In this document: piece by piece, positions 1 to 10,018 of the stretch
Position numbering within the stretch: the stretch's first letter is position 1
How the letters are laid out: the number at the start of each line of letters is the position of its first letter
NCBI GenBank assembly: GCA_026075535.2
Contig: AP026541.1
Coordinates: 3,348,001 to 3,412,000 of the forward strand
Direction of reading: 5' to 3'
DNA length: 64,000 bases
Source: Tricholoma matsutake
Lineage: Eukaryota; Basidiomycota; Agaricomycetes; Agaricales; Tricholomataceae
The notes under the pieces: generated by a model
What the model was told of the DNA's origin: nothing
Databases searched by the model: none
Seen by the model: only the letters and a program-made list of their open reading frames with translations
Made by a program: the position numbers and the translations under genes

Positions 1-459
1 TCATTGTCTACCATCATCTCATCATCATCTGCATGCCATGATTGATCTCAATATTCGGATACATTGCCATGAGAGAGTTGATTTGAGCTCGAAGCACTCC
101 ACGTTCTTCGAGATTTCAGAAGAAGTCCTTGTCTTGATGAATTTCTCTGCTGAGATTGCCAATAGCAGTCTCCATTGTCCACTGTGCATAACAGGCAGGT
201 GGACCAGCTCAAACTGTCTCAGGAGCAATGTGAGTGAGTAGATGTATGCTGTGATGAACGAAATGGATGCGTGATTCCTTCCGTTGGTAGTAAAGTGCCT
301 TGAAATCCTTGACAAAATTCTTGAGGGTTTTGTCACTATCTTTGAGTCCCTGCGGAGTAATAATAGGACACTGAAGTACTTGAATTCCAGCAACCAATTT
401 GCAGTAGTGCTCCCAGTAGGCCTGTGGAAGGATGTGTCAAAGCAAAACAGGCCCAAGAC
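1..459 (-). pseudogene. Tnp2-type (CACTA-like) transposase, C-terminal part, runs off the window
   Basis: This is the downstream piece of the transposase whose upstream part lies at 4018-6014; KDZ1 separates the two. On the minus strand it reads a tract with YWEHYCKLVAGIQVL followed by CPIITPQGLKDSDKTLKNF, which I recognise as the conserved stretch after the 'GYKAWEF..GLGP' block of fungal Tnp2 proteins. When the 8-bp target duplication of KDZ1 is counted once, the two halves meet in one frame at the expected SLGPVLL motif, with one TGA shortly after it. Tnp2 proteins cut and paste CACTA-class elements in the nucleus. The gene continues past base 1, so its 3' end and the element's terminus are not visible. 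Confidence 0.8.
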
Positions 460-720
460 CAAGACTTTGCACTCCCCCCCATATTCCTATCGGAGTCCTA
501 GGAGTCCGAGTTTTCCAATAGGAGTCTGATCGGAGTCCTACTAGTCCAATACTAGTCCTAGGAGTCCAATTGGAATGTATCTTGATGACCATGTACTCTT
601 ATTTCCAAGAAATTTCTAGTAAATTCCGAGTAAAGTCCTATGCAATTCCCAACAGGTAGTCAGAATACCACACCATTTCGGAAGACTTAACTTGGTGAAA
701 GTGCTTACAAAATAAATGGG

Positions 721-802
721 CAGAGCAGGAATTGAACCCCAGGCCTTGGGATATAAGTGACATAACCACCAAACAAGTGCTCAACCAGTTGAGCCACAGG
801 AG
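721..802 (-). other. tRNA-like module (left end of KDZ1, facing outward)
   Basis: The minus strand carries an A-box match TGGCTCAACTGG with a D-arm-like GCTC..GAGC, and a B-box match GGTTCAATTCC 58 nt later. T-arm pairing is weak and the spacing is about 14 nt longer than in a plain tRNA, so this is tRNA-derived or tRNA-mimicking rather than a working tRNA gene. Its counterpart at the right end is at 3611-3690. Confidence 0.6.
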
Positions 803-944
803 CATTAATAAACATGTGATATAAAGTCCATTTAAAGCACTTAGGATTAGTTCACTTATTTTTAATCTCTCTCATGAGAGCTCGAAAAAGAATTGTTGAG
901 CCCTTGCGTCTTTGCAAGGGAGTAGATAACTAATATAGATATAT

Positions 945-1057
945 ATAAAAAACCCCATGCAAACATGGGGGGAGAATTAATTATACTATTTAATTATACT
1001 ATTTTAAATTCTACAAAAAAACCCACCCCCCTGCAAAACAGGGGGGAGAGGGGGCAG
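945..1057. repeat. C-arm/G-arm hairpins
   Basis: Two short inverted repeats (CCCCATG-caaa-CATGGGG at 947-966 and a longer C6/G6 hairpin at 1020-1057) are separated by AT-rich sequence. They are of the same type as the five hairpins in KDZ2 (6421-6690) and those at 63271-63520. Confidence 0.6.
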
Positions 1058-1252
1058 TGGTGCATGCATCGGCTGTCTCATCAGCCCTGTCCCATCATTT
1101 CCCCTCCCTCTCGTCTCTGTCATGTCTCGCCTCCCTCACCTCCCCTCCCCTGTGGCTTCCCTCCCCTCCCTCATCTCCCCTCCCTCCTTGTCATTCCACC
1201 CACCGTCCACCCCATGAGCAGTTGCTCACGAGGCTGGTGGTGGGTGGTGCAT

Positions 1253-2631
1253 TGATAGGTCCACCTTGTAGTTCAAGCTCGGAAAACACATCTATGATCG
1301 TCGTCGAAGCTCTACAAACCCATACGAACCCCTCCAAAGCTCTACGAATCCCTCCAAAGCTCTATGATGCTCTATGAAGCTCTACAAAGTCACGAGAATG
1401 CTTCGAAATCCTTCGCAACACTTCGAAATTCTTTGTGACACCTCGAAATTCTTCATATGCCTTCGGCCGCTATAATACAATTCCCCCAACCTTCGTACAG
1501 CTCAGGATATACACTTGGAGCATCGTCGATGGGTTCCGAACCAGTATCGAGCAATATCGCAGCGATATCGGCCTTCGAACAAGTCCAATATTTCCTCGAC
1601 TGACTTCGAAAATCATCGAACATTGCAAATCAACATCGGACACTATATTGCCATCCGAATAATCATCGCACACATGCCAGACATATTCCCTACCATTGTC
1701 GAACAATATCGCACTGATATTGGGCCACGAACAAAGTCCAAAGAATCTTTGAAAATCTTCGAAAAACATTGAACCTTGAAAAACATTGTCGGACACAGTA
1801 TTTCCTGTTTGAATGATCTTTGGACACATGCTGGACACATGGGACACTATATCGAGTATATCGAACACATTTCAACTGCATGTGCACGCATACAATCCAC
1901 TCGAAGCAGTTTCCGATCTTTTATTCAATTTATAACAAGGACAGTCCAGTTTTAGCTATTCTTTCTTATTATTTCTTCATCATGTGTTATATTCACCCCT
2001 TCTAGGCTCGCTTTATTGTTCTGATATACTTATATTGTCTTTTGCCTTGAGTTTTCCACATGTTTGCCTCGTGTTCTCTAGCCTTTTTAGGTACTTTCTT
2101 TATTTTATATAAAAAGATGTACTAGATACAAAGAATAACAAGAAAGTTGTCGTCTTCCTCCCAGATCACAGTGATTTGAGAGTACAGTTTAGTCTTATTC
2201 AGTCCGAAGTTTGGTGTTTTATGCTAAACTTCCTCAAAATTCCTCGAAATTCCTTGCATTATGCTATTTTCGCTCTCGCTTCCCTCGATTAGCCTTTTCT
2301 TCACTTCTACTACTCGTCTAGTCCCCCGATCTTGCGTCCGAACATATCTGCGCACTCGAAATTCCTTGCAACTTCTTCGAAAAATATTGCGACATCTTGA
2401 AAAGCATCAGGACATCTCAAAAATCATCGCAACCCCTCAGAAATCATCGCAAGTCCTCGAAACACATTCTTTTAGCCTCGAACTGCTTCGACAAGCAGTT
2501 GTTTTATGACTATTTGACGGTCGGTCTGACAGGTGACATCTAGAGGGCCTCGCATCCTTCCTCTGACTCGTGTTATACCATCCGAAGCCTTTTTGTGGGT
2601 TTTGTTTGGGTTTCCAGGTTGAGCATCATCA
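1253..2631 (+). mobile_element. Solo LTR of the gypsy A/B family inside KDZ1
   Basis: It begins TGATAGGTCCACCTTG and ends GGTTGAGCATCATCA, matching the ends of the LTRs of gypsy A and B. A 4-bp repeat GCAT flanks it (1249-1252 and 2632-2635). The body is made of degenerate ~10-bp TTCGAA-like repeats and has a TATATAAAA run near 2107. No internal retroelement sequence is attached, so it is a recombination product. It still keeps many CpG pairs, unlike the LTR piece at 53394-54316. Confidence 0.75.
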
Positions 2632-2683
2632 GCATCATATGCTGGTGGGGGTGTTTGTCCGTCGTCCCCTCCCTCCCCTTAAA

Positions 2684-3033
2684 CACCCTACAAGCAGATG
2701 CTCGTAGGTGTGCGTGGGGTGGGTGTCGCCATCATCTCCCCTTCTGGTCGTCATCTCCCTTTCCCCTTGTCATTTCATCCCCCCCCCCCTTGTCACCCTC
2801 ATTGTTCATCCCCCTCGTTGTCTGCACCCACAAACCACCCTATGGGCAGCTGCTCATAGGTGTGTTGTTTGGTGCCATCATTGTCCCTCCATGCTGTTCC
2901 CGTGCTCTCGCACCCCGTATACACCCTGTGTGCAGTTGCTCACAGCAGTGATGGGGGGTGCTGGAGGTCATTGGTGTCGTGGGGGGTCCATACACTCATG
3001 ATCCACCCTATGAGCAGCAGCTCATAGGCGTGG
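2684..3033. repeat. Four copies of a GAGCAG..GCTC palindrome in a GC-rich module
   Basis: Copies lie at 2684-2712, 2836-2864, 2932-2950 and 3003-3033, with another at 1211-1233. The consensus core is CCTATGAGCAGCTGCTCATAGG, flanked by CCAC.. and ..GTGG so that the arms extend further. The same palindrome recurs in KDZ2, at 47572-48040 and at 63580-63607. Between copies the DNA is C/T-rich low-complexity; no gene is seen. Confidence 0.7.
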
Positions 3034-3330
3034 GGTGGGTGCATTGTCGGTTTGTCAGTGACGTGGCACAAGGGGAGGGGTCGTGTGGTGCTTACTGGGT
3101 GGGTATTTCCCTTCTGGGGTCTCCTGGTGTTGCTCCCTGCACTCCTGACCACAATCGATACCCTCACATCCCATTTTGACGGGAAGGAGGGGAGTTGCCA
3201 GTGGCATCATTGGGTGTGGGTTGGCTTGCATTGCTCCATCGTTACCCATGTAAATTAGAACCTAGAAACAAAACAAATGAATTAGTTAGTTTACAAAAGT
3301 AAGAAACAAATGAAAAAAAAAACTTATTAC

Positions 3331-3372
3331 GGGCCCAAATGATGATTGCATCGTTTAGGCATCATTTGGGCC
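3331..3372. repeat. GGGCCCAAA..TTTGGGCC palindrome, single copy
   Basis: Inverted arms GGCCCAAATGATG / CATCATTTGGGCC are preceded by an A-rich stretch with AGTTAGTTTA. It is the single KDZ1 copy of the unit that is tandemly triplicated in KDZ2 (6977-7400). Confidence 0.65.
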
Positions 3373-3610
3373 ATGTGGCATTGAAACTGGTCATTTCTGG
3401 TCTTGGGGGCTCATCTAGAGATGGGGGTGGAGTGGGAGTGGTGGGAGTTGCTGGGTTGAGGTGGTTGAGGTGGGGATGGAAGTGGCATGCTTGTTGTCAT
3501 TGGTGGTGGTGGTGGGAGTGATGAGCTGGCAGGTGTGATGACGCGGCTATGTGCTTTGTCATCACACCCATGGGAATGGTATGTAGTGTAGTATGATCAC
3601 TTACCTGTAA

Positions 3611-3690
3611 TGACTGCTTAGCCTAATGGTATTGTTGTCGGTTTAGGCTTACATAATCTTCTGTAATGTCAAGTGTTCAATTCTTGTGTG
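3611..3690 (+). other. tRNA-like module (right end of KDZ1, facing outward)
   Basis: The plus strand carries an A-box-like TAGCCTAATGGT at about 3620 and a B-box-like GTGTTCAATTC at about 3673. It is more degenerate than the left copy. Its position and orientation mirror the left module. Confidence 0.5.
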
Positions 3691-4017
3691 TGCATTTAAT
3701 TTTTCATACTATATTTACTAAGCAAGGCTGCTTTCATTCCTATCAGAATCCTATGTTGTCTGATGTCTTAGCATAACTTCAGACTAGTCCTATGTGATTT
3801 CTATGATCGGAAATTCCTAGGAAATTCCAATAGTCCGATTGGAATCTGATTGGACTACATCAATGATCAGACTGGACTAGGACTAAATGTGCCATTTCAT
3901 GTCAATTTGGCTGGTGAAAACGACATCGGAATATGGTCAGATTCCAATCGGACTCCAATTGGAATCATCGGAATCATCAGATTCCTATAGGAATATGGGG
4001 GGGAGTGTAAAGACCTC

Positions 4018-6014
4018 CCCAAGACTGTAGATATACAGCTGAAACTCCCAAGCTTTGTACCCAGAGTTGATCTTCTCAGCTGGATTGCGAGGCATGCATC
4101 CAAATGATGAGGGAATGAACAGAACGGCTGCCTTGATAGTCTCGCCATGGGCCTTCCACCATTTTTGATCCTTGAGAACAGCCCAGTCCCATGTGGAGAC
4201 ATTGTCAGGTGGATAATGCTTGATTGTGCCTCTCCACAGTCCCAGAAGGAGATTGGGGTTGTTCAAAACTGAAAGATGCATAAGGTCCATTGTAAAGATG
4301 TTGGGAATACCAAGTGTCATAAGTCCAGAAAAGAGCATGGGCTTGCAAAGACCAGTCTTCAGGTGATACTTGTTGTACTGGGCAGGGGTCCATGCTGAAA
4401 GCAAGAGCCACAGGTTTCTTTCATAGGTTGTGCCAGTATTCTGTCAAAATTTGTGCAGATCGTTGAACATAACATCACCATGACAACAGCCCAGAATTTT
4501 GTACGAGTGCAGTTTGGACATCATTGGAAAGTAATGTCCATCATTTTCTCATTGCCATCCAATGATCTTGCAATAAAGTCAGCACCCTTGTTTCCCACTA
4601 TGCCTGACAAATCCAGACATGGATGCTGCACTGGGGCCATCAGCTGATGCAATCACGACAAAGGGAATGGAACGTGGAATTCGAGTAGATGTTGATGTGT
4701 CGAAGTACTTTAGGCCCTTGCATTGTACAGCAGCAACATGATAGAGTGATGGAAATAAAAATGAGTCCATTTCCTTTGGTTTACCAGGAATGAAGCCACC
4801 AGGGATGACAAAAGCCTTTTTGTAACATAGTCTGGGGGGAAGATTGTGTATGATCCAGATGAATATCCAGCAATCAGAGGTTCTGTTTCAATATAGTTGT
4901 GCACCATCAATGGAAAATTGTAATGCAATGTCATCTTTAGTGAATTGACCAGAAGCCCATGCTTGCAAAAGGTCTTGAGAGCATGCTGTGTTGTCATAAG
5001 ATTCCATTTCACCATTGTGTGTTCGGAGGTGTTCCTCGATCTTTGTGAGCCTCTTCTCAAGGTAATGCATATCTTCAGCAGTTTTGGGTGACATGTAGAG
5101 AGCCTGAAGTACAGGGGTGATTGGGATCATGGTGAACTGTCAGCAAGGCTTTCCATTATCATCATAATGGGGGACATTGCAGTATGGACAAGCATCCAGA
5201 TCAGAGTATGCACCAGTAAAAGCGGCACAACTAGATATACAACAGTCATGTGTGATAGGGACAACACCAGAGAGTTTCTTGAGGGTTTGTTTAGCCTGAT
5301 CGAATAACAAGAATTCATCATCAGGGTATGCTGCCATGGTGAACTTGTGTATAATCTTGTAATGGTTGCGTGACGTATCTGTAGAGTAGATAAAGTGCCA
5401 AAGTGACTTTATGAGATCGACATGTCCAGGCCAAGGAATGCTGGTTGGGGGTCTCTGAGTCGATCAACATCATCAGGAGCCATGCTGCTTTTGTCAAGGG
5501 TCGCATTCTTCAGAGCTGGTATGTTGTTCATGGTGATTTGGAGGGCAGGTATATATATTCCGGTGTCTGGTTCTCCTTCATCTGATTCTAATGCAGGTGG
5601 TCAAAACAATTCCTGATCAGCATTGGGACATTGATTGGGATCGTGTTCACCCCCGGGATGGAGATCAGGAGGATCGATCTTGTTGATGGCAGCAAGTGGG
5701 GTGTGTTGGTCTCCATTCTGGTCATGAATTGCATTGTCGGTGACAGTGTGAACAGTTTCATCTCCATCATGATCCATATCTGTTCCTGTTGGTTTCACAG
5801 GAGACTAGAGACAAATAACATCAGAGAGGAGCGAAAAACCAAGAGGAAATTGAAGTGAACTTGTCCAGGTGCAAGCTTTTGTCTTTTGGGCACATTCAGA
5901 TGGTTGTCATCTATTGCCTGGGAGCATTTTGAAGAAGAGGTGAGTCCACTTGGTATTGGCAAATTCTTCGATTTGGAATGTTGTACAAAGTCCTGGAACT
6001 CTCGGTCAATGCGT
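4018..6014 (-). pseudogene. Tnp2-type (CACTA-like) transposase, upstream part
   Basis: Reading from about 6014 toward 4018, the minus strand encodes fragments of one Tnp2 protein: an N-terminal part with PNILPALKN-like and DDVDRLRDPQP segments; a Cys-rich HDCCISSCAAF..CPYC block; the SIDGAQLY and (D)CWIYIWIIHNLPPD block of the catalytic region; a DSFLFPSLYHVAAVQ block; FTMDLMHLSVLNNPNLLLGLWRG; and NPAEKINSGYKAWEF. The order and spacing match fungal Tnp2 transposases. The frame changes several times and there are stops, so it is dead. Its 5' end is cut by the LTR of gypsy A at 6015 and its 3' part continues at 1-459 after KDZ1. The protein would catalyse excision and integration of a CACTA-class element. 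Confidence 0.8.
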
Positions 6015-6251
6015 TGATAGGTCCACTATGGCAGCAGAGCTCTGAAATCAAGAAATCACACTTGGACACCTTCTTCCCAAAGTCCCTGTAATTTACCCTC
6101 CCCCACCTATTCCGGTTGGAGTCCAGTTATTCCGGTTATTCCAACCAGATTCTGGTTACTCCAGATGCTCAACTTAGAGTATATACCCTAATGGATAGTC
6201 AAGTCAAATTTCAAGTCTTAAGTTGTCAAAGTGCCTACAAAATATATTTGT

Positions 6252-6340
6252 GCAGAGTAAGGATTGGACTCAAGACATCTTGATTAGAGTGATCACATGA
6301 CAAACCAAACACGTGTGCTTAACCAGTTGAGCCACAGGAG
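6252..6340 (-). other. tRNA-like module (left end of KDZ2, outward)
   Basis: The minus strand has A box TGGCTCAACTGG, a D-arm-like pairing (GCTC..AAGC), and a weaker B box GAGTCCAATCC. It is closely related to the module at 721-802 in KDZ1. Confidence 0.55.
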
Positions 6341-6420
6341 AATTATTAGATAGTAATATAATGTTTATTCATGACACTCTAATTTTTTTCAGAGTAGTGA
6401 AAGATCAATTTTTTTAAATT

Positions 6421-6690
6421 AACCACATCCCTCACATTGAATGCGAGGGAGTGGGGATGATTGTGATTACATAGATAAACAAAAAATCCTCCCTCTCACA
6501 AGATGCGAGAGGGAGTTTTATTTATATACATAAAAAGCTAACCCCTCGCGCTGAATGCGAGGGGGGAGGTAAAAACATGAAGAAAAAAATCCCTCCCCCA
6601 TGCAAAATGGGGGAGGGGGGGCACAATACTAATAAATAATTAAAAGTACAAAAAAAATCCCTCCACACATGAAGTGCGGGGGAGGGGGAG
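6421..6690. repeat. Five consecutive C-arm/G-arm hairpins
   Basis: Inverted repeats lie at about 6421-6455, 6486-6516, 6538-6571, 6587-6623 and 6655-6690. Each has a C/T-rich arm, a 4-9-nt loop (attgaatg, aagatg, gctgaatg, gcaaaa) and a G/A-rich arm. AT-rich spacers of about 20-35 nt separate them. No gene is present. Confidence 0.65.
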
Positions 6691-6730
6691 GGGACGCGAC
6701 CCCGCTGTTGTCTGTCCTTCCACCCACGAT

Positions 6731-6923
6731 CCACCCCGTGAGCAGTGGCTTGTGGGGCTGGAGGCAGGTGGTGTGTCGTTGGCCCTGTCGTCATTGTCCA
6801 TTGTTGTTGGCAGCCGTGCTTTGCATTCTGGGGGGTTCTGGTGCTGGTAGATGGCAGCGTCATTGTTGTTGTCGCCTGCACACACTCACGATCCACCCTA
6901 CGATCAGGGGCTCGCAGGCGTGG
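6731..6923. repeat. Two GAGCAG palindromes in KDZ2
   Basis: Copies at 6731-6761 and 6893-6923 share GATCCACCC on the left and (GG)GTGGG or GCTGG on the right with the KDZ1 copies. Arms are imperfect. Confidence 0.6.
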
Positions 6924-6976
6924 GGTGGGTGTGTTGGCTCGTTTGCAGGTGGTGGTGTCATTACTAGTAGATCATA

Positions 6977-7400
6977 ACCTAGAAAACTAAAAAAACAAGT
7001 TAGTTAGTTTATTAAAACAAAAACCAAATGAAAAAAACTTATGTAGGGCCCAAACGATGTGATCTGTGTCGTTTGGGCCTGCATTGGCTCGTTTGCGAGT
7101 GGTGGCATTGTTGCCAGTAGATTATAACCTAGAAAGCTAAAAAAAAGGTTAGTTAGTTTATAAAAACAAAAAGCAAACAAAAAAACCTTACTTAGGGCCC
7201 AAACGACGCGATCTGCATCGTTTGGGCCTGTGTTCTGTCCAATCACGTCGTTTGGGCCCATGTTATTTCTGGCAGTCGAGTAGAACCTATAAAACAAACG
7301 AAACAAGTTAGTTAGTATGAAAAAACAAGAAGCAAATGAAAAAAAACATACTTAGGCCCCAAATGATGTGATCTATGTCGTTTGGGCCTATGTTCCGTCC
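6977..7400. repeat. Three tandem ~150-bp units, each with a GGGCCCAAACGA palindrome
   Basis: Each unit has an A-rich part with AAGTTAGTTAGT followed by a long inverted repeat: GGCCCAAACGA and TCGTTTGGGCC arms around a ~12-nt centre containing GATCT. The palindromes are at 7046-7079, 7195-7228 and 7355-7388, and a half-copy lies near 7250. No coding sequence is seen. Confidence 0.7.
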
Positions 7401-7659
7401 AGTCGGCTTGTTTGAAGGTGGTGGTGATGGTGGCATTGGGTGTGGGAATGGTGGTGGTGGGTGTGCACACAGTGGTAGTGGTAGAGTGGAGAGGAGGAGG
7501 AGGCAGTGTTAGCGACAGTGGTGGTGGTGGTTGTGAGGTAGCAGTCACATGTCACATGTCATGCATATACATACTTATTAATTATTCCGTTAATGGCTGT
7601 GATTAACTATATACCTTGGTTGGGTAATAAAAGTATTAAATGTATGCCCAAGAATAATT

Positions 7660-7730
7660 GCTTGGTAGCTCAGTGGTTAAGCATGCTATTATGTGTGTAG
7701 ACCCAAGGTCGAGTGTTCAATTCTTGATGT
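7660..7730 (+). other. tRNA-like module (right end of KDZ2, outward)
   Basis: The plus strand has A box TAGCTCAGTGG followed by TTAAGCA, and B box GTGTTCAATTCTTG at about 7713. It is the best-preserved A box of the set. Confidence 0.6.
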
Positions 7731-8450
7731 ATGTCAAACTTTTATTTGGGAAAGCAGGTGCATTCCGGTTATTCCTGTTATTCCAGTTGTGATGAGTCTG
7801 GTCAGATTCCGGGGATTCTGGCTGTAAATTCCAACCGGAATTGTGCTGCATAAGGAAAACTACATACAAAAAAAATTCCACTGGATTCCAGAAATTCTGG
7901 AAATTCCAGCCAGACAAACTGGAATCCAACTGGAATAGGTGGGGGAGTGTAAAGTACTCCAAAGTCCTACAATTTTGCAAATGCTTATGAATGCCTACAA
8001 ATGCATGAAACCATGAAATGATACTTCGAAACGTCTCAAAAGACTTTGAACCATTTTGAACGACTTCAGCCACTGTATTCCTATCATACTGAACCTCGAA
8101 CACACACTCCCACCATTACACACACTAATGCATCGTGTTCCTGCCACCACAAACACAAAGAAACACAATGGCTAGCAACTTAGTGTGCATTGAGGCGCTT
8201 TTTGACATATTCATGATTTATTGGAACCACAAGACAATGAGATTTGATATATCATGTATATGGCACATCTCTTTCTTATCATTTTCTCATTTACTTCATG
8301 ATTTTGACACCTTGTTCCCTGCCTCATGTTTACTGCATGTTTTGCCTCATGGCCTTTTACCTTTTTAGTACTATCTCTCTAAAACATATATAGCTTGGTG
8401 TAATTACTGTCAAGCGAAAGCAGAAAAAATCATCTTCTCACATCGCCTAT

Positions 8451-8852
8451 TGTTAGGGTGACACCCACTATCTGCTAGCTAAGACCATGCGGGTTCTCTC
8501 TACAAGAAGGGGGTGGGATCCGCGCGCGTGATGGGGAAATTGATGGTTTTGATGCGAGGGGTTATTAATAGGTAAGTTTGTTGAGATAGGCCTTTCACAC
8601 CGAAAACATAGGTGGAATACCTAAGAGAACACAACTGGGGTCCCCTAGGCATATATTTAGGGTTTATATACTATGTTACATATATTGTACATTGTTGTTA
8701 CCGACGCGCGCATACAGGCACGTACATAGTGATGCATGCGAAATCATATTCTCACGCTATCAAAGTGTAGTGTCATTTGGTGTAATGTAGTGTAATTCAA
8801 CATAATAAAATGAAAATGAAATTTTATTAGGTAATGGGGCTGTTTCCTAACA
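8451..8852 (-). repeat. 3' LTR of D1
   Basis: 402 bp. It differs from the other LTR at about 16 positions by eye, 15 of them within ancestral CpG pairs. Confidence 0.9.
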
Positions 8853-8854
8853 TT

Positions 8855-8868
8855 ACCCCCCTTTTATG
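8855..8868 (-). promoter_or_regulatory. 3' polypurine tract of D1
   Basis: The minus strand reads CATAAAAGGGGGGT immediately before the 3' LTR, the expected plus-strand primer site. The same 14-mer occurs again at 10509-10522 inside pol. Confidence 0.8.
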
Positions 8869-10018
8869 CCTCGACTTCCAGGCGAGAAAATATTATGTTT
8901 GTCCCCTCTGTGAAATTTTGGTAAGGCCGGAATTTCATCCCCTCATACACCATTCTTGCAATGCGATGCAGAGCATTCGGATTACGTTTAAAGAATTGGG
9001 CGATTGCGTTATGCGCTCGCTTACAATTCTCTTTGGGTTCCCACAAATTATTTTTGTCGGTATAGTTTTTCCACTTTATTAAGAACTCCAATTTGTTCCG
9101 TCGAAGACGTGAGTCTAGAATTTCTTCAACTATGTATTCTGGAGCACCTTCTACTATTATCGGAGGTTGCAGAGTAGTTTGTTGGCCAGAAATAGTGGGC
9201 GGACAGTAAGGGCGTAAGCGGGATACGTTAATCTCGGGATCAATCTTAAATGATTGGGGTAATTTTAGCACTACCGCATTAGGCGAGATCACTTTAGAGA
9301 TTGCATATGGGCCAACTTGTTTCTCCGTAAGTTTCTTCAAAGGTCGTGGAATATTCAGGTCCTTGGTACTTAGCCATACCAAGTCACCAACTTTGTACTC
9401 TGGAGTGTGTGCTCGAGTACGATCCGCGTGTCGCATCATGTCATCACGTGCTTTCTTCAATGCCGCCTCTGCTTCCTCTTGTACCCTTTGCATCTTAGAT
9501 ACAAAATCTTCTACTGACTGTACTTTGACTTCCCTTCTGGGTTCTACTCCCATGCGAGGATGATATCCATAATTCGCGAAAAAGGGTGTCATACGAGTAG
9601 CCGAATGGAATTTATTATTGTGGGAAAATTCGGCAATTGCCAACCATTCAGGCCAGTCAGTTTGTTGGTAGTTGACAAACATACATAGGTACTGCTCCAA
9701 CTCCTGATTCATTCTCTCTGTCTGCCCATCAGTCTGCGGGTGATATGCTGTAGATAATTTAGTTTGAATTCCTAATATGTTGTTTAGTTCTTGCATAAAC
9801 ACGGAAGCAAATTGTGGTCCACGATCGGAGATAATGGTATCGGGTAACCCATGTAACCGCCATACCTGATTTAGATAAAGGCGTGCCAAGCCCAATGATG
9901 AGGTTTCTGTAGTAGTAGGAATAATATGGACCTCCTTTGTGAAGCGGTCGCATACTACAAATATTGCATCATACCCTTGAGCGTCAGGTAATCCGGTAAT
10001 AAAATCCACAGATATATC
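8864..10018 (-). CDS. D1 integrase core plus chromodomain (open segment of pol)
   Basis: A 381-residue open stretch of the polyprotein. It holds the DDE integrase core (VDFITGLP, SDRGPQFAS, HPQTDGQTERMNQELE supply the acidic residues), the GPY-type region (GDLVWLSTKDLNI, EKQVGPYAIS), and a C-terminal chromodomain (EYIVEEILDSR, LEFLIKWKNYT, NLWEPKENC). Integrase inserts the cDNA and the chromodomain directs it to chromatin marks in chromoviruses. It is separated from the RNase H/zinc-binding segment by a single TGA at 10019-10021, where relatives have Arg. The segment itself is intact and ends just before the polypurine tract, overlapping it. Confidence 0.9.
   Translation of the reverse strand, partial: DISVDFITGLPDAQGYDAIFVVCDRFTKEVHIIPTTTETSSLGLARLYLNQVWRLHGLPDTIISDRGPQFASVFMQELNNILGIQTKLSTAYHPQTDGQTERMNQELEQYLCMFVNYQQTDWPEWLAIAEFSHNNKFHSATRMTPFFANYGYHPRMGVEPRREVKVQSVEDFVSKMQRVQEEAEAALKKARDDMMRHADRTRAHTPEYKVGDLVWLSTKDLNIPRPLKKLTEKQVGPYAISKVISPNAVVLKLPQSFKIDPEINVSRLRPYCPPTISGQQTTLQPPIIVEGAPEYIVEEILDSRLRRNKLEFLIKWKNYTDKNNLWEPKENCKRAHNAIAQFFKRNPNALHRIARMVYEGMKFRPYQNFTEGTNIIFSRLEVEA

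Larger units (their letters stand above)
460..4017. mobile_element. KDZ1: non-coding KDZ-type DNA element inserted in the Tnp2 gene
   Basis: The element has inverted ends: CACTCCCCCCCATATTCC at 470-487 is matched on the other strand just before 4007, with an imperfect outer part (CAAGACTTTG / GAGGTCTTTA). A perfect 8-bp target duplication CCCAAGAC lies at 452-459 and 4018-4025, and removing the element restores the transposase motif. The ends match those of KDZ3 (GAGGTCTTTACACTCCCCC), which encodes a KDZ transposase, so KDZ1 is probably mobilised by that enzyme. Inside there is no credible coding region. It holds GGAGTCC-rich subterminal repeats, a tRNA-like module near each end, hairpins, a solo LTR and several 20-30-bp palindromes. 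The small ORFs inside are low-complexity. Confidence 0.85.
6086..7959. mobile_element. KDZ2: non-coding KDZ-type element in the A LTR
   Basis: Its inverted ends read CTGTAATTTACCCTCCCCC on the left and, as the complement on the right, GAGTACTTTACACTCCCCC; both continue CACCTATTCC.GTTGGA.TCCAG. The 8-bp target duplication CAAAGTCC lies at 6078-6085 and 7960-7967. The empty site is visible in the sister LTR near 46290-46310. The interior has no gene. It holds TTCCGGTTATTCC subterminal repeats, outward tRNA-like modules, five hairpins, two GAGCAG palindromes and three GGGCCCAAACGA units. Confidence 0.85.

Noticed and set aside
1057..1377. Small Pro/Ser-rich ORFs in KDZ1
   Set aside because: C/T-rich low complexity running into the solo LTR; no homologous ORF in KDZ2.
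2595..3258. Overlapping 60-118-residue ORFs
   Set aside because: They cover the palindrome module; frames arise from low-complexity DNA and are not shared with other module copies.
459..4017. Intron explanation for the Tnp2 split
   Set aside because: A GT..AG pair can be drawn, but counting the CCCAAGAC duplication once restores the SLGPVLL motif directly, so an insertion in an exon fits better.
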